A stretch of 64,000 bases of DNA from Lichenifustis flavocetrariae (GCF_026130545.1 NZ_JAMOIM010000020.1:1-64000), one strand, 5' to 3'; shown: positions 24,968 to 33,528, numbered from the stretch's first letter. Numbers and translations are program-made. Notes: generated from the sequence alone by a model not told the origin.

Positions 24968-25885
24968 ATGCCCCACCCCCTCCACGTCATCACCGCTATC
25001 GCCAACCCGGCGCGCTGGAAGAGCCGGCTCGCGCTCTACGACGCCTTCGAGCGGCATATGCTTGAGTCGGGCGTGCAGCTGACCACGGTCGAATGCGCCT
25101 ATGGCGAGGAGGCGCATGATCTCATCGTGCGGCCCGGCGTCAATCACGTGAAGGTCCGGGCCAAGACGCATGTCTGGATCAAGGAGAACCTCCTCAACAT
25201 CGGCCTGTCGCGCCTGCCAGAGGATTGGAGATACGTCGCCTGGATCGATGCCGATATCCGCTTCCGCAAGCCGGGCTGGGCCGAAGAGACGGTCCATGCG
25301 CTCCAGCACTTCGACGTGATCCAGCCCTGGGAGCATTGCTACGACCTCGGCCCGGCCGACGAGCATCTCGCACTGCACTGCTCCTTCGGTCGGCAATGGA
25401 TCAAGGATCCGGTCACCACCGAAAGGCTCGGCAAGGGCTACACTTTCGCCCATCCCGGCTATGCCTGGGCCGCGACCCGGCAGGCGCTGGAACATGTCGG
25501 CGGCCTGATCGAGCACGCGATCTGCGGCGCAGCCGATCACCACATGGCACTCGCCCTGGTCGGCAAGGCCGCGGTCAGTCTGCCCGGCGAGATCCATCCG
25601 AACTACGTCAAGCCGATCCTCGCATGGCAGGAGCGGGCCACGCACCACATCTGCGGCAACCTCGGTTATCTTCCCTTGACGATCGAGCACGCCTGGCACG
25701 GCGCCAAGGAGGCCCGGCGCTACGTCGACCGCTGGTCGATCCTGACGCGGCACGGCTACGATCCCGAGCGCGACATCAAGCGCAACACGGGCGGCGTGAT
25801 CGAGCTCACCGGCAACAAGCCGGCGCTGAAACGCGATCTCTGGCGCTACTTCCGGCAGCGGAACGAAGACGCCACCACGCTCTGA
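24968..25885 (+). CDS. Glycosyltransferase-like phage protein
   Basis: A 305-residue protein with a GT-A-like layout: the start HVITAIANPARWKSRLALYDAF, then AWIDADIRF at about residue 95, which is a DxD-type metal and sugar-nucleotide site, and a C-terminal region with HAWHG. Related cytoplasmic proteins occur in alphaproteobacterial prophages and are annotated as glycosyltransferases. It may modify host surface sugar or phage DNA or protein. No membrane segment is visible. ATG 24968 was chosen because the residues before it cross the antisense toxin gene. Confidence 0.7.
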   Translation: MPHPLHVITAIANPARWKSRLALYDAFERHMLESGVQLTTVECAYGEEAHDLIVRPGVNHVKVRAKTHVWIKENLLNIGLSRLPEDWRYVAWIDADIRFRKPGWAEETVHALQHFDVIQPWEHCYDLGPADEHLALHCSFGRQWIKDPVTTERLGKGYTFAHPGYAWAATRQALEHVGGLIEHAICGAADHHMALALVGKAAVSLPGEIHPNYVKPILAWQERATHHICGNLGYLPLTIEHAWHGAKEARRYVDRWSILTRHGYDPERDIKRNTGGVIELTGNKPALKRDLWRYFRQRNEDATTL

Positions 25886-25951
25886 TCGGCCTCACCGCTT
25901 GTTCGCGCGCCCGCTTCGGCGGGCGATGTGCGTTTTGGGAGTCTCTCCGCC

Positions 25952-26398
25952 ATGACAGCCGGCGTCTTTCCGCCCGAGATCATCGCCGCCGCCCAGGCGT
26001 CTCAGAAGCGATGGAACATCCCGGCAAGCGTCAGTCTCGCCCAATGGGCGCTCGAAAGCGCCTGGGGCCGGTCGATGCCGTCACAATCCAACAACCCATT
26101 CGGCATCAAAGCCCGTCTCGGGCAGCCGGCCGTGACAGCGGAGACCTGCGAGGTGGTCAGCGGCCGGACGCTTCGCTTGCCGCAGCGGTTCCGTCAGTTC
26201 CCGGATCTCTCCTCCGCCTTCGACGAACACGGCCGGCTGCTCGCCACCGCGCGGGTCTATGGGCCAGCCCGAGCCGTGCGGCACGACGGCCGCGCCTTCG
26301 CGCGTGCCCTCCAAGGCCGCTACGCCACCGATCCCGGCTATGCGGTCCACCTCATTGCGCTGATCGACGCGCATGACCTCACCCGTTTCGACGGCTGA
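25952..26398 (+). CDS. Glucosaminidase-type endolysin
   Basis: A 148-residue lysozyme-like enzyme of the mannosyl-glycoprotein endo-beta-N-acetylglucosaminidase (FlgJ-type) family. Motifs are ASVSLAQWALESAWG with the likely catalytic Glu35, SNNPFGIKA at about 46-54 and RFRQFPDLSSAFDEHG near 80. It ends LIDAHDLTRFDG, with no signal peptide, so it needs a holin. The small membrane proteins just downstream supply candidates. Confidence 0.9.
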   Translation: MTAGVFPPEIIAAAQASQKRWNIPASVSLAQWALESAWGRSMPSQSNNPFGIKARLGQPAVTAETCEVVSGRTLRLPQRFRQFPDLSSAFDEHGRLLATARVYGPARAVRHDGRAFARALQGRYATDPGYAVHLIALIDAHDLTRFDG

Positions 26399-26428
26399 GT
26401 TCGCCTACCCAAACCTCAAGGAGTTCCC

Positions 26429-26650
26429 ATGCTGACCAACAAATGGATTCAATTTGGTCTCTCGGCCGCTGTCGCAGTCCTCACCGGGGGCGCCAGCCTC
26501 GACTGGTCGACGATCCTCACGCCCACGCATGCGGCCGGCATCGCGGCGGGAATCGCCACCGTAAAAGCCCTTCTCAATCTTTTGGCGCCAGGCCCGCGTG
26601 TCCCGGTTCAGCCCACGGGCGGCACGCTCATCACGCACAGGGAAATCTGA
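26429..26650 (+). CDS. Small membrane protein, candidate holin
   Basis: A 73-residue protein with two weakly hydrophobic stretches (WIQFGLSAAVAVLTGGASL and TPTHAAGIAAGIATVKALLNLLA) and a short polar C-terminus. Position right after the endolysin and size suit a class II-type holin. AAGGAG precedes the ATG at a good distance. No family is recognised with certainty. Confidence 0.6.
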   Translation: MLTNKWIQFGLSAAVAVLTGGASLDWSTILTPTHAAGIAAGIATVKALLNLLAPGPRVPVQPTGGTLITHREI

Positions 26651-26656
26651 GCGGCG

Positions 26657-26845
26657 ATGAATCCGACCCTTCTCAAGATCCTCCTGGCCGCGGCCGGGAG
26701 GAGTGCCGAGCAAGGCACGCTGTTCGACATCATCGCGACGGCCGTCAAACTGGCGCGCCTGATCGAGCCCTTGCTGGATCAGGCCACCAACCTCGACGGG
26801 ATCGTCCAAGCCCCCTCAGAGCCGGCGCGCCGCGACGCTCCGTAA
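26657..26845 (+). CDS. Small hypothetical lysis-cassette protein
   Basis: A 62-residue protein, mostly one amphipathic helix (LLKILLAAAGRSAEQG, then ATAVKLARLIEPLLDQATN). It starts seven bases after the preceding gene. It has no recognised domain, and its role is unknown. Confidence 0.5.
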   Translation: MNPTLLKILLAAAGRSAEQGTLFDIIATAVKLARLIEPLLDQATNLDGIVQAPSEPARRDAP

Positions 26846-26876
26846 GCGGACGACGCCGCGCCAGGATACCATTGCC

Positions 26877-27194
26877 GTGACAAATCCCGACGACAAGAGC
26901 GCCGAATCCGCCGCCGTGACCGAGTTGCGCGTGCAAGTCGGGATTCTTGGCGAGCGGGTGTTCGGCATCGACAAGAACCTCGGCAGCCGCATCGAAATCC
27001 TGGGCCAGAAATTCGACGCCTTCACCCAGGAACTCAAGAGTACCTACGCGACCAAGACGGATCTCTCGATCGTCGACGAGAAGGTCCGCAAGGTGCAGGA
27101 CAACCAGGGGTGGGTGATCAAGCTGATCATCGGAGGCGTGATCGTCGCCGTGCTCGGCCTGGTCATTGCCAAGGGCGGAGTGCCGCACCCATGA
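26877..27194 (+). CDS. Coiled-coil membrane-anchored protein (XhlA-like layout)
   Basis: A 105-residue protein. A helical, probably coiled-coil N-terminal region (VTELRVQVGILGERVFGID, then a Phe/Lys-spaced heptad stretch) precedes a single C-terminal membrane segment (VIKLIIGGVIVAVLGLVIA). This is the layout of XhlA-type or antiholin-like phage proteins. The start is GTG 26877. The stop overlaps the next ATG by four bases. Confidence 0.6.
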   Translation: MTNPDDKSAESAAVTELRVQVGILGERVFGIDKNLGSRIEILGQKFDAFTQELKSTYATKTDLSIVDEKVRKVQDNQGWVIKLIIGGVIVAVLGLVIAKGGVPHP

Positions 27195-27727
27195 GCATCC
27201 ACGCCGACGACACCCCGACCACCGATGAAATCTTCTACGCCCGGGCCTTAGCCATCCTGGTCGGGCCGGGCCGGCGCATGGCCGCGTTCATGCGGTTCTG
27301 CAATCTTGCTTACTGGTTCAGCGTCATGGCGGCGCTCGGCTGGCTGGCCTCGCAGGCACTCGACAGGCAACAGCCCGTGGTGGTGCATAGGGAAACGCTG
27401 TTGTCGCCGCGCATCCGGCCCGGTGAGCCGGTTCGCGTCTCCTATGAGATCTCCCGGCTCCGAACCTGTTCCACCGATCTTTCCTGGGCCCTCTACGATG
27501 GTGCGCAGGAGATCCACAGTTTCGGACCTGCCCACGTCGAAGCCGCGGGATTGCCGGGACGCGAGACCTTCACACGTGCCTGGGCGACACCGGCCAACGC
27601 CGCGCCTGGCGAAGGTCACCTCCGGGTCGTTCTTGCGTTCCAGTGCCCCGGCAACTACCTGCAGGCGCTCTATCCCGTGGCACTGGTCCTTCCGGATCTG
27701 CCTGTCGTGATCGAGCCCCGACGCTAA
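27191..27727 (+). CDS. Membrane-anchored hypothetical protein, end of prophage operon
   Basis: A 178-residue protein with one membrane segment at about 37-55 (FCNLAYWFSVMAALGWLAS) and a periplasmic beta-rich domain (PGEPVRVSYEISRLRTCSTDLSWALYDGA, then HLRVVLAFQCPGNYLQALYP) with two cysteines that could pair. It overlaps the coiled-coil gene and is the last gene on the plus strand before hairpin-rich DNA, so it is probably the last prophage gene. It may be a lysis accessory or spanin-like factor; no family is recognised. Confidence 0.55.
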   Translation: MSIHADDTPTTDEIFYARALAILVGPGRRMAAFMRFCNLAYWFSVMAALGWLASQALDRQQPVVVHRETLLSPRIRPGEPVRVSYEISRLRTCSTDLSWALYDGAQEIHSFGPAHVEAAGLPGRETFTRAWATPANAAPGEGHLRVVLAFQCPGNYLQALYPVALVLPDLPVVIEPRR

Positions 27728-27734
27728 GCAGCCT

Positions 27735-27828
27735 TGCGTGGCTAAAGCCACGGTTGACTTCGCTTCTTCAAAGCGAAATCAACGCTGCTCAAATTTTGAA
27801 GTGTAAGCAGGTTCGGGAGAACCTGCTC
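27735..27828. terminator. Hairpin cluster at the right prophage edge
   Basis: Three palindromes in a row: CGTGGCTAAAGCCACG at about 27736-27751, TTCGCT...AGCGAA at about 27760-27776, and AGCAGGTTC-GGGA-GAACCTGCT at about 27807-27828 (nine paired bases). They follow the last phage gene and precede a host gene on the other strand. None has a clear T-run, so they may act as bidirectional transcript ends or mark the integration junction. Confidence 0.45.
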
Positions 27829-27843
27829 AGGGCAGGCGCCGTC

Positions 27844-28122
27844 CTAGAAAGTCGGCGTTCCGGCGGGGGTCGGCACTTCGACCGGGGAACCACCCGGCGT
27901 CAACGGCGGTTCGCTCCAGCCCGGCGGGTCGATGACATCGGGTCCTGGCCCCGGAACCCCGACGCCCGGGCCGGGCTGCGGCACGCCGATCGGCTCCCCC
28001 GGCGCATCCTCGCCCGGCGTCGGCGGGTAGGCAGGGGTGGAGCCAGGCGTGTTCGGATCGGCCGGATTGTTGGGATCGTTCACGGGTCTCGGCTTGTAGT
28101 CCGGGGGCAGGTCGGTCGGCAT
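27844..28122 (-). CDS. Pro/Gly-rich small hypothetical protein
   Basis: A 92-residue low-complexity protein (PTDLPPDYKPRPVNDPNNP, then many PGP and PTP repeats). Similar Pro-rich small proteins occur in Hyphomicrobiales. There is no signal peptide or membrane segment. I chose ATG 28122 because GGAGG lies nine bases upstream. It is probably the first host-chromosome gene after the prophage. Confidence 0.6.
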   Translation of the reverse strand: MPTDLPPDYKPRPVNDPNNPADPNTPGSTPAYPPTPGEDAPGEPIGVPQPGPGVGVPGPGPDVIDPPGWSEPPLTPGGSPVEVPTPAGTPTF

Positions 28123-28292
28123 CTGCAAGATCCTCCAAAAGGCGGGCCGCTTGAGCGGTCTGAAATGCCAATGCTCGAGACCTTGCTTGGTTTCGCCGAT
28201 CGCCGGTGTCGCCCGGCGGCTTCCTGGTTTGCGGCTTGCGCTCGGGCGTGGGGCGTTGCAGGAAGCGAGCCCATCCCGTGTCCCGGCCCATC

Positions 28293-30050
28293 ATGCTCCG
28301 CACCTATGTCCGCGTCCTCGGCGCGCTCAAACCGGAAGCTCCGACCGCGCTTCTGATGATCGTCGCCAACCTGCTTCTCGCCGGTGCGCAGTTTGCAGAA
28401 CCCATGCTGTTCGGACGGATCGTCGACCGGCTGACGGGGGGAGTTACCCCCGCAGGCTGGAGCGATGTTCTACCGCTCGGCGCCGCCTGGGCCGGCTTCG
28501 GCCTGTTCGTGATCGGCTGCTCCGCCTTGGTGGCCCTGCAGGCCGACCGGCTGTCGCATCGGCTTCGGCTCGGCACGATGGCGGCCTTCTTCGACCATGT
28601 CCTCCATCTTCCGCTCAGCTTCCATGGGGCCACGCATTCGGGGCGGCTGCTCAAGACCATGCTCGAAGGCGCCAACGGCATGGCGGCCCTTTGGCTCTCC
28701 TTCTTCCGTGACCATTGCGCGGCCCTGGCGGCGTTGGGCGTGCTGATGCCCCTTTCGCTCGTGATCAACTGGCGGCTCGGCAGCCTTCTGGTGCTCCTCG
28801 TTCTTGCCTTCGGCTCCCTGTCGGCCTTCGTGCTGCGCAAGACCGAGGGGTTGCAGGGCAAGGTCGAGGGGTATCAATCCGCCTTCGCGGAGCGGGTCGC
28901 GGATGCTCTCGGCAATGTGTCGGTGATCCAGAGTTTCACGCAGGTCGAGGCCGAGTCCCGCGCCATGCGGGGCATCATCGACGCATTGCTGCAAGCGCAG
29001 TTGCCCGTGCTCTCCTGGTGGGCGATCGCGGCTGTGGCGACGCGGGCCGCCTCGACGCTGACCATCCTCAGTATCTTCGCGCTTGGTCTCGCGCTCCACT
29101 TCCGCGGTCTCGCCACGGTCGGCGCCATCGTGGCCTTCATGGGGTTCGCAACCATGCTGATCGCCCGGCTTGAACAGGTCGTAGCCTTCCTCAACGCGCT
29201 GTTCCTGCTCGGTCCGAAGATCGCCGATTTCTTCCATGTGCTCGACACCGAACCCCAGGTCCGCGATCGGCCAGGTGTCGCCGATGCCGGTGCTCTGACG
29301 GGCCGTGTCAGGTTCGAAGGCGTGGCCTTCTCCTATGATGGGATGGTCGACGCGGTGGCCGGCCTTAGCTTTGAGGCGAACCCCGGCGATGTCGTCGCCC
29401 TGGTGGGCGAGACGGGGTCGGGCAAATCGACCACGCTCGGCCTCCTGCACCGGGTGTTCGACCCACGCGCGGGCCGCATTACGATCGACGGCATCGACAT
29501 CCGCGATATGCCGCTTTCGCGCCTACGACGCAGCATCGGGGTCGTTTTCCAGGAGCCGATGCTCTTCGCCCGCTCGATCGAAGACAATGTGCGGATCGGC
29601 AAGCCGGACGCGACGGCAGCTGAGATCGCTGGCGCGCTGTCGCTCGCACAGGCGGCGGATTTCGTGGCGCGTCAGCCCGAGGGACTGGCGACATCCGTCG
29701 GCGAGAGGGGACGGACCCTGTCCGGCGGCGAACGCCAAAGGCTGTCGATCGCCCGTGCGCTGCTCAAGGATCCACCCATCCTGATCCTTGACGAGGCCAC
29801 AAGCGCCCTCGATGTCGACACGGAACGCAAGTTCCAGCAGGCGCTTTCGGTCGCGACCCGAGGCCGGACCACCTTCGTGATCGCGCACCGGCTCGCAACG
29901 ATTCGACAGGCCACTCGGATCCTCGTCTTCGCCAAAGGCCAAATCGTCGAGGATGGTTCGTTCGAGGGTTTGCTGAGCGCGAAGGGCTCGTTTGCCCGCC
30001 TGGTTCACAGCCAATCTGTTGATCTCAGCTCCAAATTCACAACACTGTAG
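28293..30050 (+). CDS. Cyclic beta-glucan type ABC exporter
   Basis: A 585-residue half-transporter with fused membrane and ATPase domains. The N-terminus (TYVRVLGALKPEAP, then ANLLLAGAQFAEPMLFGRIVD) matches NdvA/ChvA, which export cyclic beta-1,2-glucan to the periplasm. Six membrane helices are spread over the first 300 residues. The ATPase has Walker A GETGSGKST (about 374), signature LSGGERQR (about 477) and Walker B ILILDEATSALD. The usual length is 585-600. ATG 28293 gives the family N-terminus; GTG 28278 would add five residues. No glucan synthase gene is in the window, so the exact substrate is inferred. Confidence 0.85.
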   Translation: MLRTYVRVLGALKPEAPTALLMIVANLLLAGAQFAEPMLFGRIVDRLTGGVTPAGWSDVLPLGAAWAGFGLFVIGCSALVALQADRLSHRLRLGTMAAFFDHVLHLPLSFHGATHSGRLLKTMLEGANGMAALWLSFFRDHCAALAALGVLMPLSLVINWRLGSLLVLLVLAFGSLSAFVLRKTEGLQGKVEGYQSAFAERVADALGNVSVIQSFTQVEAESRAMRGIIDALLQAQLPVLSWWAIAAVATRAASTLTILSIFALGLALHFRGLATVGAIVAFMGFATMLIARLEQVVAFLNALFLLGPKIADFFHVLDTEPQVRDRPGVADAGALTGRVRFEGVAFSYDGMVDAVAGLSFEANPGDVVALVGETGSGKSTTLGLLHRVFDPRAGRITIDGIDIRDMPLSRLRRSIGVVFQEPMLFARSIEDNVRIGKPDATAAEIAGALSLAQAADFVARQPEGLATSVGERGRTLSGGERQRLSIARALLKDPPILILDEATSALDVDTERKFQQALSVATRGRTTFVIAHRLATIRQATRILVFAKGQIVEDGSFEGLLSAKGSFARLVHSQSVDLSSKFTTL

Positions 30051-30176
30051 GCATCACATCGAAATATTAGATGGTTCTTTGCGACATTATCGCCCTTATT
30101 CGATGAGATGAACTTGGCTAGGTCGAACGCGACTGGGCCGACTGGCCCATCCGTTCATCAAGAAAGAGGGTCTCCC

Positions 30177-30779
30177 GTGTCCAAGCTTCTCACAACCGCC
30201 GCCGCCATCATCCTTGTCGCAACCCCGGTTTTCGCAGACGTCGTGAAGGACGCCTCCAAGGTCGAGGCCGGCTCCTATAACGTCGAGCCCTATCACACGC
30301 GCGTTCTGTTCAGCGTCGATCACATGGGCTTCTCGTCCTATTATGGCGAGTTCACCAAGGCCACCGGGTCGCTAGTCCTCGACCCTGCCAAGCCCGATGC
30401 CAGCAAACTCGACGTCTCCGTCGATGCGACCAGCATCTCCACCCCCAGCGACAAGCTCACGGGCGAATTGAAGAGCGAAGCCTGGCTCGATGCCGGCAAG
30501 TTCCCGGCCATCACGTTCAAGTCGACCAAGGTCACCAAGATCGGCGCCGAGACGGCCCATGTCACCGGCGACCTGACCATCCACGGCATCACCAAGCCCG
30601 TGACTTTGAATGTCAAGTTCAACGGCGCCGGTATCAACCCGCTCGACAAGAAGTACACCACGGGTTTCGAGGTCTCGGGCAAGATCAAGCGCTCGGATTT
30701 CGGTGTGAAGACCTATGTGCCACTCATCGGCGACGAGGTGAACCTCATCATCAGCGGCGCCTTCGAGAAGCAAGGCTGA
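30177..30779 (+). CDS. YceI-family periplasmic lipid-binding protein 1
   Basis: A 200-residue YceI-fold protein (lipocalin-like beta barrel that binds polyisoprenoid or quinone lipids). A signal peptide is clear: VSKLLTTAAAIILVATPVFA, with cleavage after about residue 20. Family motifs are YNVEPYHTRVLFSVDHMGFS, LKSEAWLDAGKFPAITF, GDLTIHGITKPVTL and FGVKTYVPLIGDEVNL. The start is GTG 30177 with AGAGGG upstream. It is the first gene of a YceI / cytochrome b561 / YceI operon. Confidence 0.9.
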   Translation: MSKLLTTAAAIILVATPVFADVVKDASKVEAGSYNVEPYHTRVLFSVDHMGFSSYYGEFTKATGSLVLDPAKPDASKLDVSVDATSISTPSDKLTGELKSEAWLDAGKFPAITFKSTKVTKIGAETAHVTGDLTIHGITKPVTLNVKFNGAGINPLDKKYTTGFEVSGKIKRSDFGVKTYVPLIGDEVNLIISGAFEKQG

Positions 30780-30795
30780 ACCGAGGGAGTTCCCG

Positions 30796-31404
30796 ATGAC
30801 GGTCCGGTCTCCTTCAGTCCAGCGCTATACGGCGGTCGCTCAGGCCTTTCATTGGCTGCTGGCGCTGGCGCTGGCCGGGATCGTCATCATGGGTCTCGTC
30901 ATGGCGCACGTCAAACTCGCGCCAGCGACGCAGTTCAAGCTGTTCCAGCTGCACAAATCGGTGGGGATCACCATCCTGATCCTGGCCGTGCTGCGGCTCT
31001 TGTGGCGGGTGACGCATCGTCCACCGCCACTTCCCGCCGGCATGCCGGTTATCGAGAAAGCCGGCGCCCATGCGGCCCATGTGGTGCTCTACATGCTGAT
31101 GATCGGCTTGCCGCTCGTCGGCTGGGCGCTCGTCTCCATTTCGGCCTTCAACCTTCCGACGGTGCTCTATGGCCTCGTTCCCTGGCCGCACCTGAGCTTC
31201 CTTTCGAGCCTGCCCCGGGCCGAAAAAATGTCTTGGGAGCCGTGGGTCAAATTCGTCCACGCCTACGGCGCCTACCTGCTGATCGCCATCGTGGCGGTCC
31301 ATGTGTTGGCGGCGTTGCGCCATCATCTCATCCTGCGCGACGACACCCTGCGGCGCATGCTGCCGGGACAGACCCGCGCGACCGTCGAAAGTGCCGCTGA
31401 ATGA
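30796..31404 (+). CDS. Cytochrome b561 family membrane protein
   Basis: A 202-residue four-helix membrane cytochrome. Paired His ligands are visible in AFHWLLALAL (His18), FQLHKSVGI (His53), the HVVL segment and VHVLAALRHH near 160. It should carry two b hemes and pass electrons between quinol and a periplasmic partner. It lies between two YceI genes, a common arrangement, so the YceI barrels may carry quinone to or from it. The stop overlaps the next start by four bases. Confidence 0.9.
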   Translation: MTVRSPSVQRYTAVAQAFHWLLALALAGIVIMGLVMAHVKLAPATQFKLFQLHKSVGITILILAVLRLLWRVTHRPPPLPAGMPVIEKAGAHAAHVVLYMLMIGLPLVGWALVSISAFNLPTVLYGLVPWPHLSFLSSLPRAEKMSWEPWVKFVHAYGAYLLIAIVAVHVLAALRHHLILRDDTLRRMLPGQTRATVESAAE

Positions 31405-31958
31405 CCAAGATCCTTTGTCTCGCGACAGCCCTTGCACTGGTCGCCGGGCCGGCATGGGCTGCCAGCTGGACCGTTGATCCCGCGAAGAGCAAGCTCGGCT
31501 TCTCGGGCACGCAGACCGGCGAGCCCTTTTCGGGCAGTTTCAAGACCTGGACCGCGACGATCGACTTCGACCCGGCGAAGCCCGAAGCCGCTCATGTGCT
31601 CGTGAGCGTCGACATGGCGAGCGCCGGCACCGGCGACCAGCAGCGTGACGAAGCCCTCCCGGGCGAGGACTGGTTCGACGTGGCGCATGCCCCGAAGGCG
31701 ACGTTCGAAGCGACCGGGTTCAAGCCCAAGGGCGGCGATGCTTTCGAGGCCCCCGGCAAGCTCACGCTGCGCGGAATCAGCAAGGACGTGACCCTTCCGT
31801 TCACGCTCAAGGTCAATGGCGACACCGCTCATGCGACCGGCAAGGTCAACCTCGTGCGCACCGCCTTTGGGGTCGGCCAGGGCAATTGGTCGAGCGATCA
31901 ATATGTAGGGTTCGACGTGAACGTCGACCTCGACTTGACAGCGAAACGCGCACCCTGA
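31401..31958 (+). CDS. YceI-family periplasmic lipid-binding protein 2
   Basis: A 185-residue YceI protein with a signal peptide (TKILCLATALALVAGPAWAA). Motifs are WTVDPAKSKLGFSGTQTGEPFSG, DEALPGEDWFDVAHAPKATFE, LTLRGISKDVTLPF and a C-terminal NVDLDLTAKR. It belongs to the branch lacking the HxVxFSVDHM signature of the first copy (here KLGFSGTQTG), so the two paralogues probably bind different ligands. It overlaps the cytochrome gene by four bases. Confidence 0.9.
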   Translation: MTKILCLATALALVAGPAWAASWTVDPAKSKLGFSGTQTGEPFSGSFKTWTATIDFDPAKPEAAHVLVSVDMASAGTGDQQRDEALPGEDWFDVAHAPKATFEATGFKPKGGDAFEAPGKLTLRGISKDVTLPFTLKVNGDTAHATGKVNLVRTAFGVGQGNWSSDQYVGFDVNVDLDLTAKRAP

Positions 31959-32005
31959 CATCAGAAGGTCGATGCCCGCCAGGAGGCGGGCGCGATCATG
32001 GTTCC

Positions 32006-32983
32006 ATGTCTGTCCGCCTGTCCCACCCCGAGCGCATTCTCGTCATCAAGCATGGCGCCTTCGGTGACCTGATCCAGAGCGAAGGCGCGCTGCACGACAT
32101 TCGCGATCATCATCCCGGAGCCGAAATCGTCGCGCTGACGACGCCGGCCTACCGGTCGATCTTTGAGCGCTGCCCCTGGGTCGACCGCGTTCTGATCGAC
32201 CGGCGCGAATCGCGTTGGCGCCTCGACCGAATGGCGGTGCTGCGCGCGCGGCTCCGCGCCGAGGCCGTCGATCGGATCTACGATCTCCAGAATTCCGCCC
32301 GGACCGGGGCCTACCGCGACTGGATTTTTAGGGGCCTGCCCTGGTCGGGCGAGCCACAGCGCCGCGACTGGCTGTTCCGGCTCATCCCGCCAGAGCTCCC
32401 CTCGCTCGAACGTTTCACGATCCAGCTCCGGAAGGCCGGCGTGCCGGTCCGCCACACGGAGCGGCCCGACGTGTCCTGGATGGCGGATGACGTATCGTCC
32501 CTGCTGACGGAGGCCGGGGTCGAGGGTCCCTTCATCACATTGATCCCCGGCGCATCGGCCAAGCATCCGGGCAAACGCTGGCCCTATTATCCGGCCTTGG
32601 CGGCGGCACTCCGCGACCACGGCTATAGAGTGGTGATCGCGCCGGGACCCGACGAGGCCGGCCTGGCGAAGACGATCCCGGCCATCGACCTGACGCGGGA
32701 GCACGGGCGGCTCAGCTGGTTCGAACTGGCGGGCGTCTTCCGCCGCAGCGCCTTCGTGGTCGGCAACGACACCGGCCCGAGCCATCTTGCGGCGCATAGC
32801 GGCGCGGCCGGCCTGGCGCTGTTCGGCCCGCACTTCCGGCCCGAACAGGCGAGCATTCACCGGGAGCAGTTCGACGCGATCGCAGTGTCCGATCTCAGTG
32901 ATTTGAAGCCCGCCGAGGTGCTTCACCGGGTATTGGAACGGTTGAATGAGACGCGGAAGACCAGGGCAACGCGTGACGCTTAG
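32006..32983 (+). CDS. Glycosyltransferase family 9 (heptosyltransferase-like)
   Basis: A 325-residue GT-B enzyme. It begins PERILVIKHGAFGDLIQSEGAL, the GT9 N-terminal nucleotide-sugar fold, and has TLIPGASAKHPGKRWP near residue 176 and VVGNDTGPSHLAAHSG near 247, which are the conserved donor-site motifs. It should add heptose or a similar sugar to lipopolysaccharide core on the cytoplasmic face. ATG 32006 is the first that keeps the family start. A GCCCGCC-AGGA-GGCGGGC hairpin just upstream (31974-31991) holds the only AGGAGG, so initiation may be structure-dependent. Confidence 0.85.
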   Translation: MSVRLSHPERILVIKHGAFGDLIQSEGALHDIRDHHPGAEIVALTTPAYRSIFERCPWVDRVLIDRRESRWRLDRMAVLRARLRAEAVDRIYDLQNSARTGAYRDWIFRGLPWSGEPQRRDWLFRLIPPELPSLERFTIQLRKAGVPVRHTERPDVSWMADDVSSLLTEAGVEGPFITLIPGASAKHPGKRWPYYPALAAALRDHGYRVVIAPGPDEAGLAKTIPAIDLTREHGRLSWFELAGVFRRSAFVVGNDTGPSHLAAHSGAAGLALFGPHFRPEQASIHREQFDAIAVSDLSDLKPAEVLHRVLERLNETRKTRATRDA

Positions 32984-33381
32984 CCGATGACCCGGGGCGC
33001 CCGCAGATAACCGAAGCCCCCGATGCCGGGCCAAGTCCGTCCGTCGGGATACCGCACTTCGACGCCCCTCAGGTCGCGCTCATCCGCCAGCCACATGTTC
33101 ACGCCCATGAGCGTGTTTCCAAATTTTGACACTGCACCTTTGGTCAGGACGAAATGGGTCGTCACACCGCACTCGGCGCAGAAATGGACTTCCGCATTCG
33201 GGTCTTCCTTATCGGCTCGGCAATAGCCTCTCGTTGATCCGTCGATGCTTACTTCCGAAGGGGTGAAATATCCCCAGCGAGCGCCCGTTTTACTGCACAA
33301 CGTGCAGTTACATTCATTGACGAACTCCGGCTGTCTTTCCACCCTGACATGGACTTGGCCGCAAAGGCAGGAGAGGGTCAT
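32980..33381 (-). CDS. GFA-family (glutathione-dependent formaldehyde-activating-like) protein
   Basis: A 133-residue zinc-binding protein of the GFA/CENP-V fold. Cysteine pairs are CLCGQV (4-6), CNCTLC (about 24-29) and CAECG (about 70-74), with HFCAECGVTTHFV the second zinc site. ATG 33381 gives the family N-terminus. It could bind glutathione adducts; many members have no tested activity. It converges with the GT9 gene, the stops overlapping by four bases. Confidence 0.85.
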   Translation of the reverse strand: MTLSCLCGQVHVRVERQPEFVNECNCTLCSKTGARWGYFTPSEVSIDGSTRGYCRADKEDPNAEVHFCAECGVTTHFVLTKGAVSKFGNTLMGVNMWLADERDLRGVEVRYPDGRTWPGIGGFGYLRAPRVIG

Positions 33382-33499
33382 CCGATACCACCATGGCAAG
33401 AGGCGAGCCCGAAAGGTAGCAACCGACGCGCAACGCATCAATCCAGCTCCTGCGACAGCGCAGGAAACGAGACGCTTGACTCGCGGCTCGTTCCGTTAT

Positions 33500-33515
33500 T
33501 TATGTAAAAACAGAA
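33500..33515. promoter_or_regulatory. Candidate operator before the GbsR-type gene
   Basis: TTATGTAAAAACAGAA, an imperfect copy of the perfect palindrome at 34087-34102 (13 of 16 positions shared, with the outer TGTAA and ACAGAA kept). It lies 14 bases before the GTG of the regulator, consistent with autoregulation. Confidence 0.6.
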
Positions 33516-33528
33516 ATAGGAGAAATCG

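Noticed and set aside
27800-27830. tRNA gene serving as attachment site
   Set aside because: No cloverleaf can be drawn; the sequence is only a simple hairpin.
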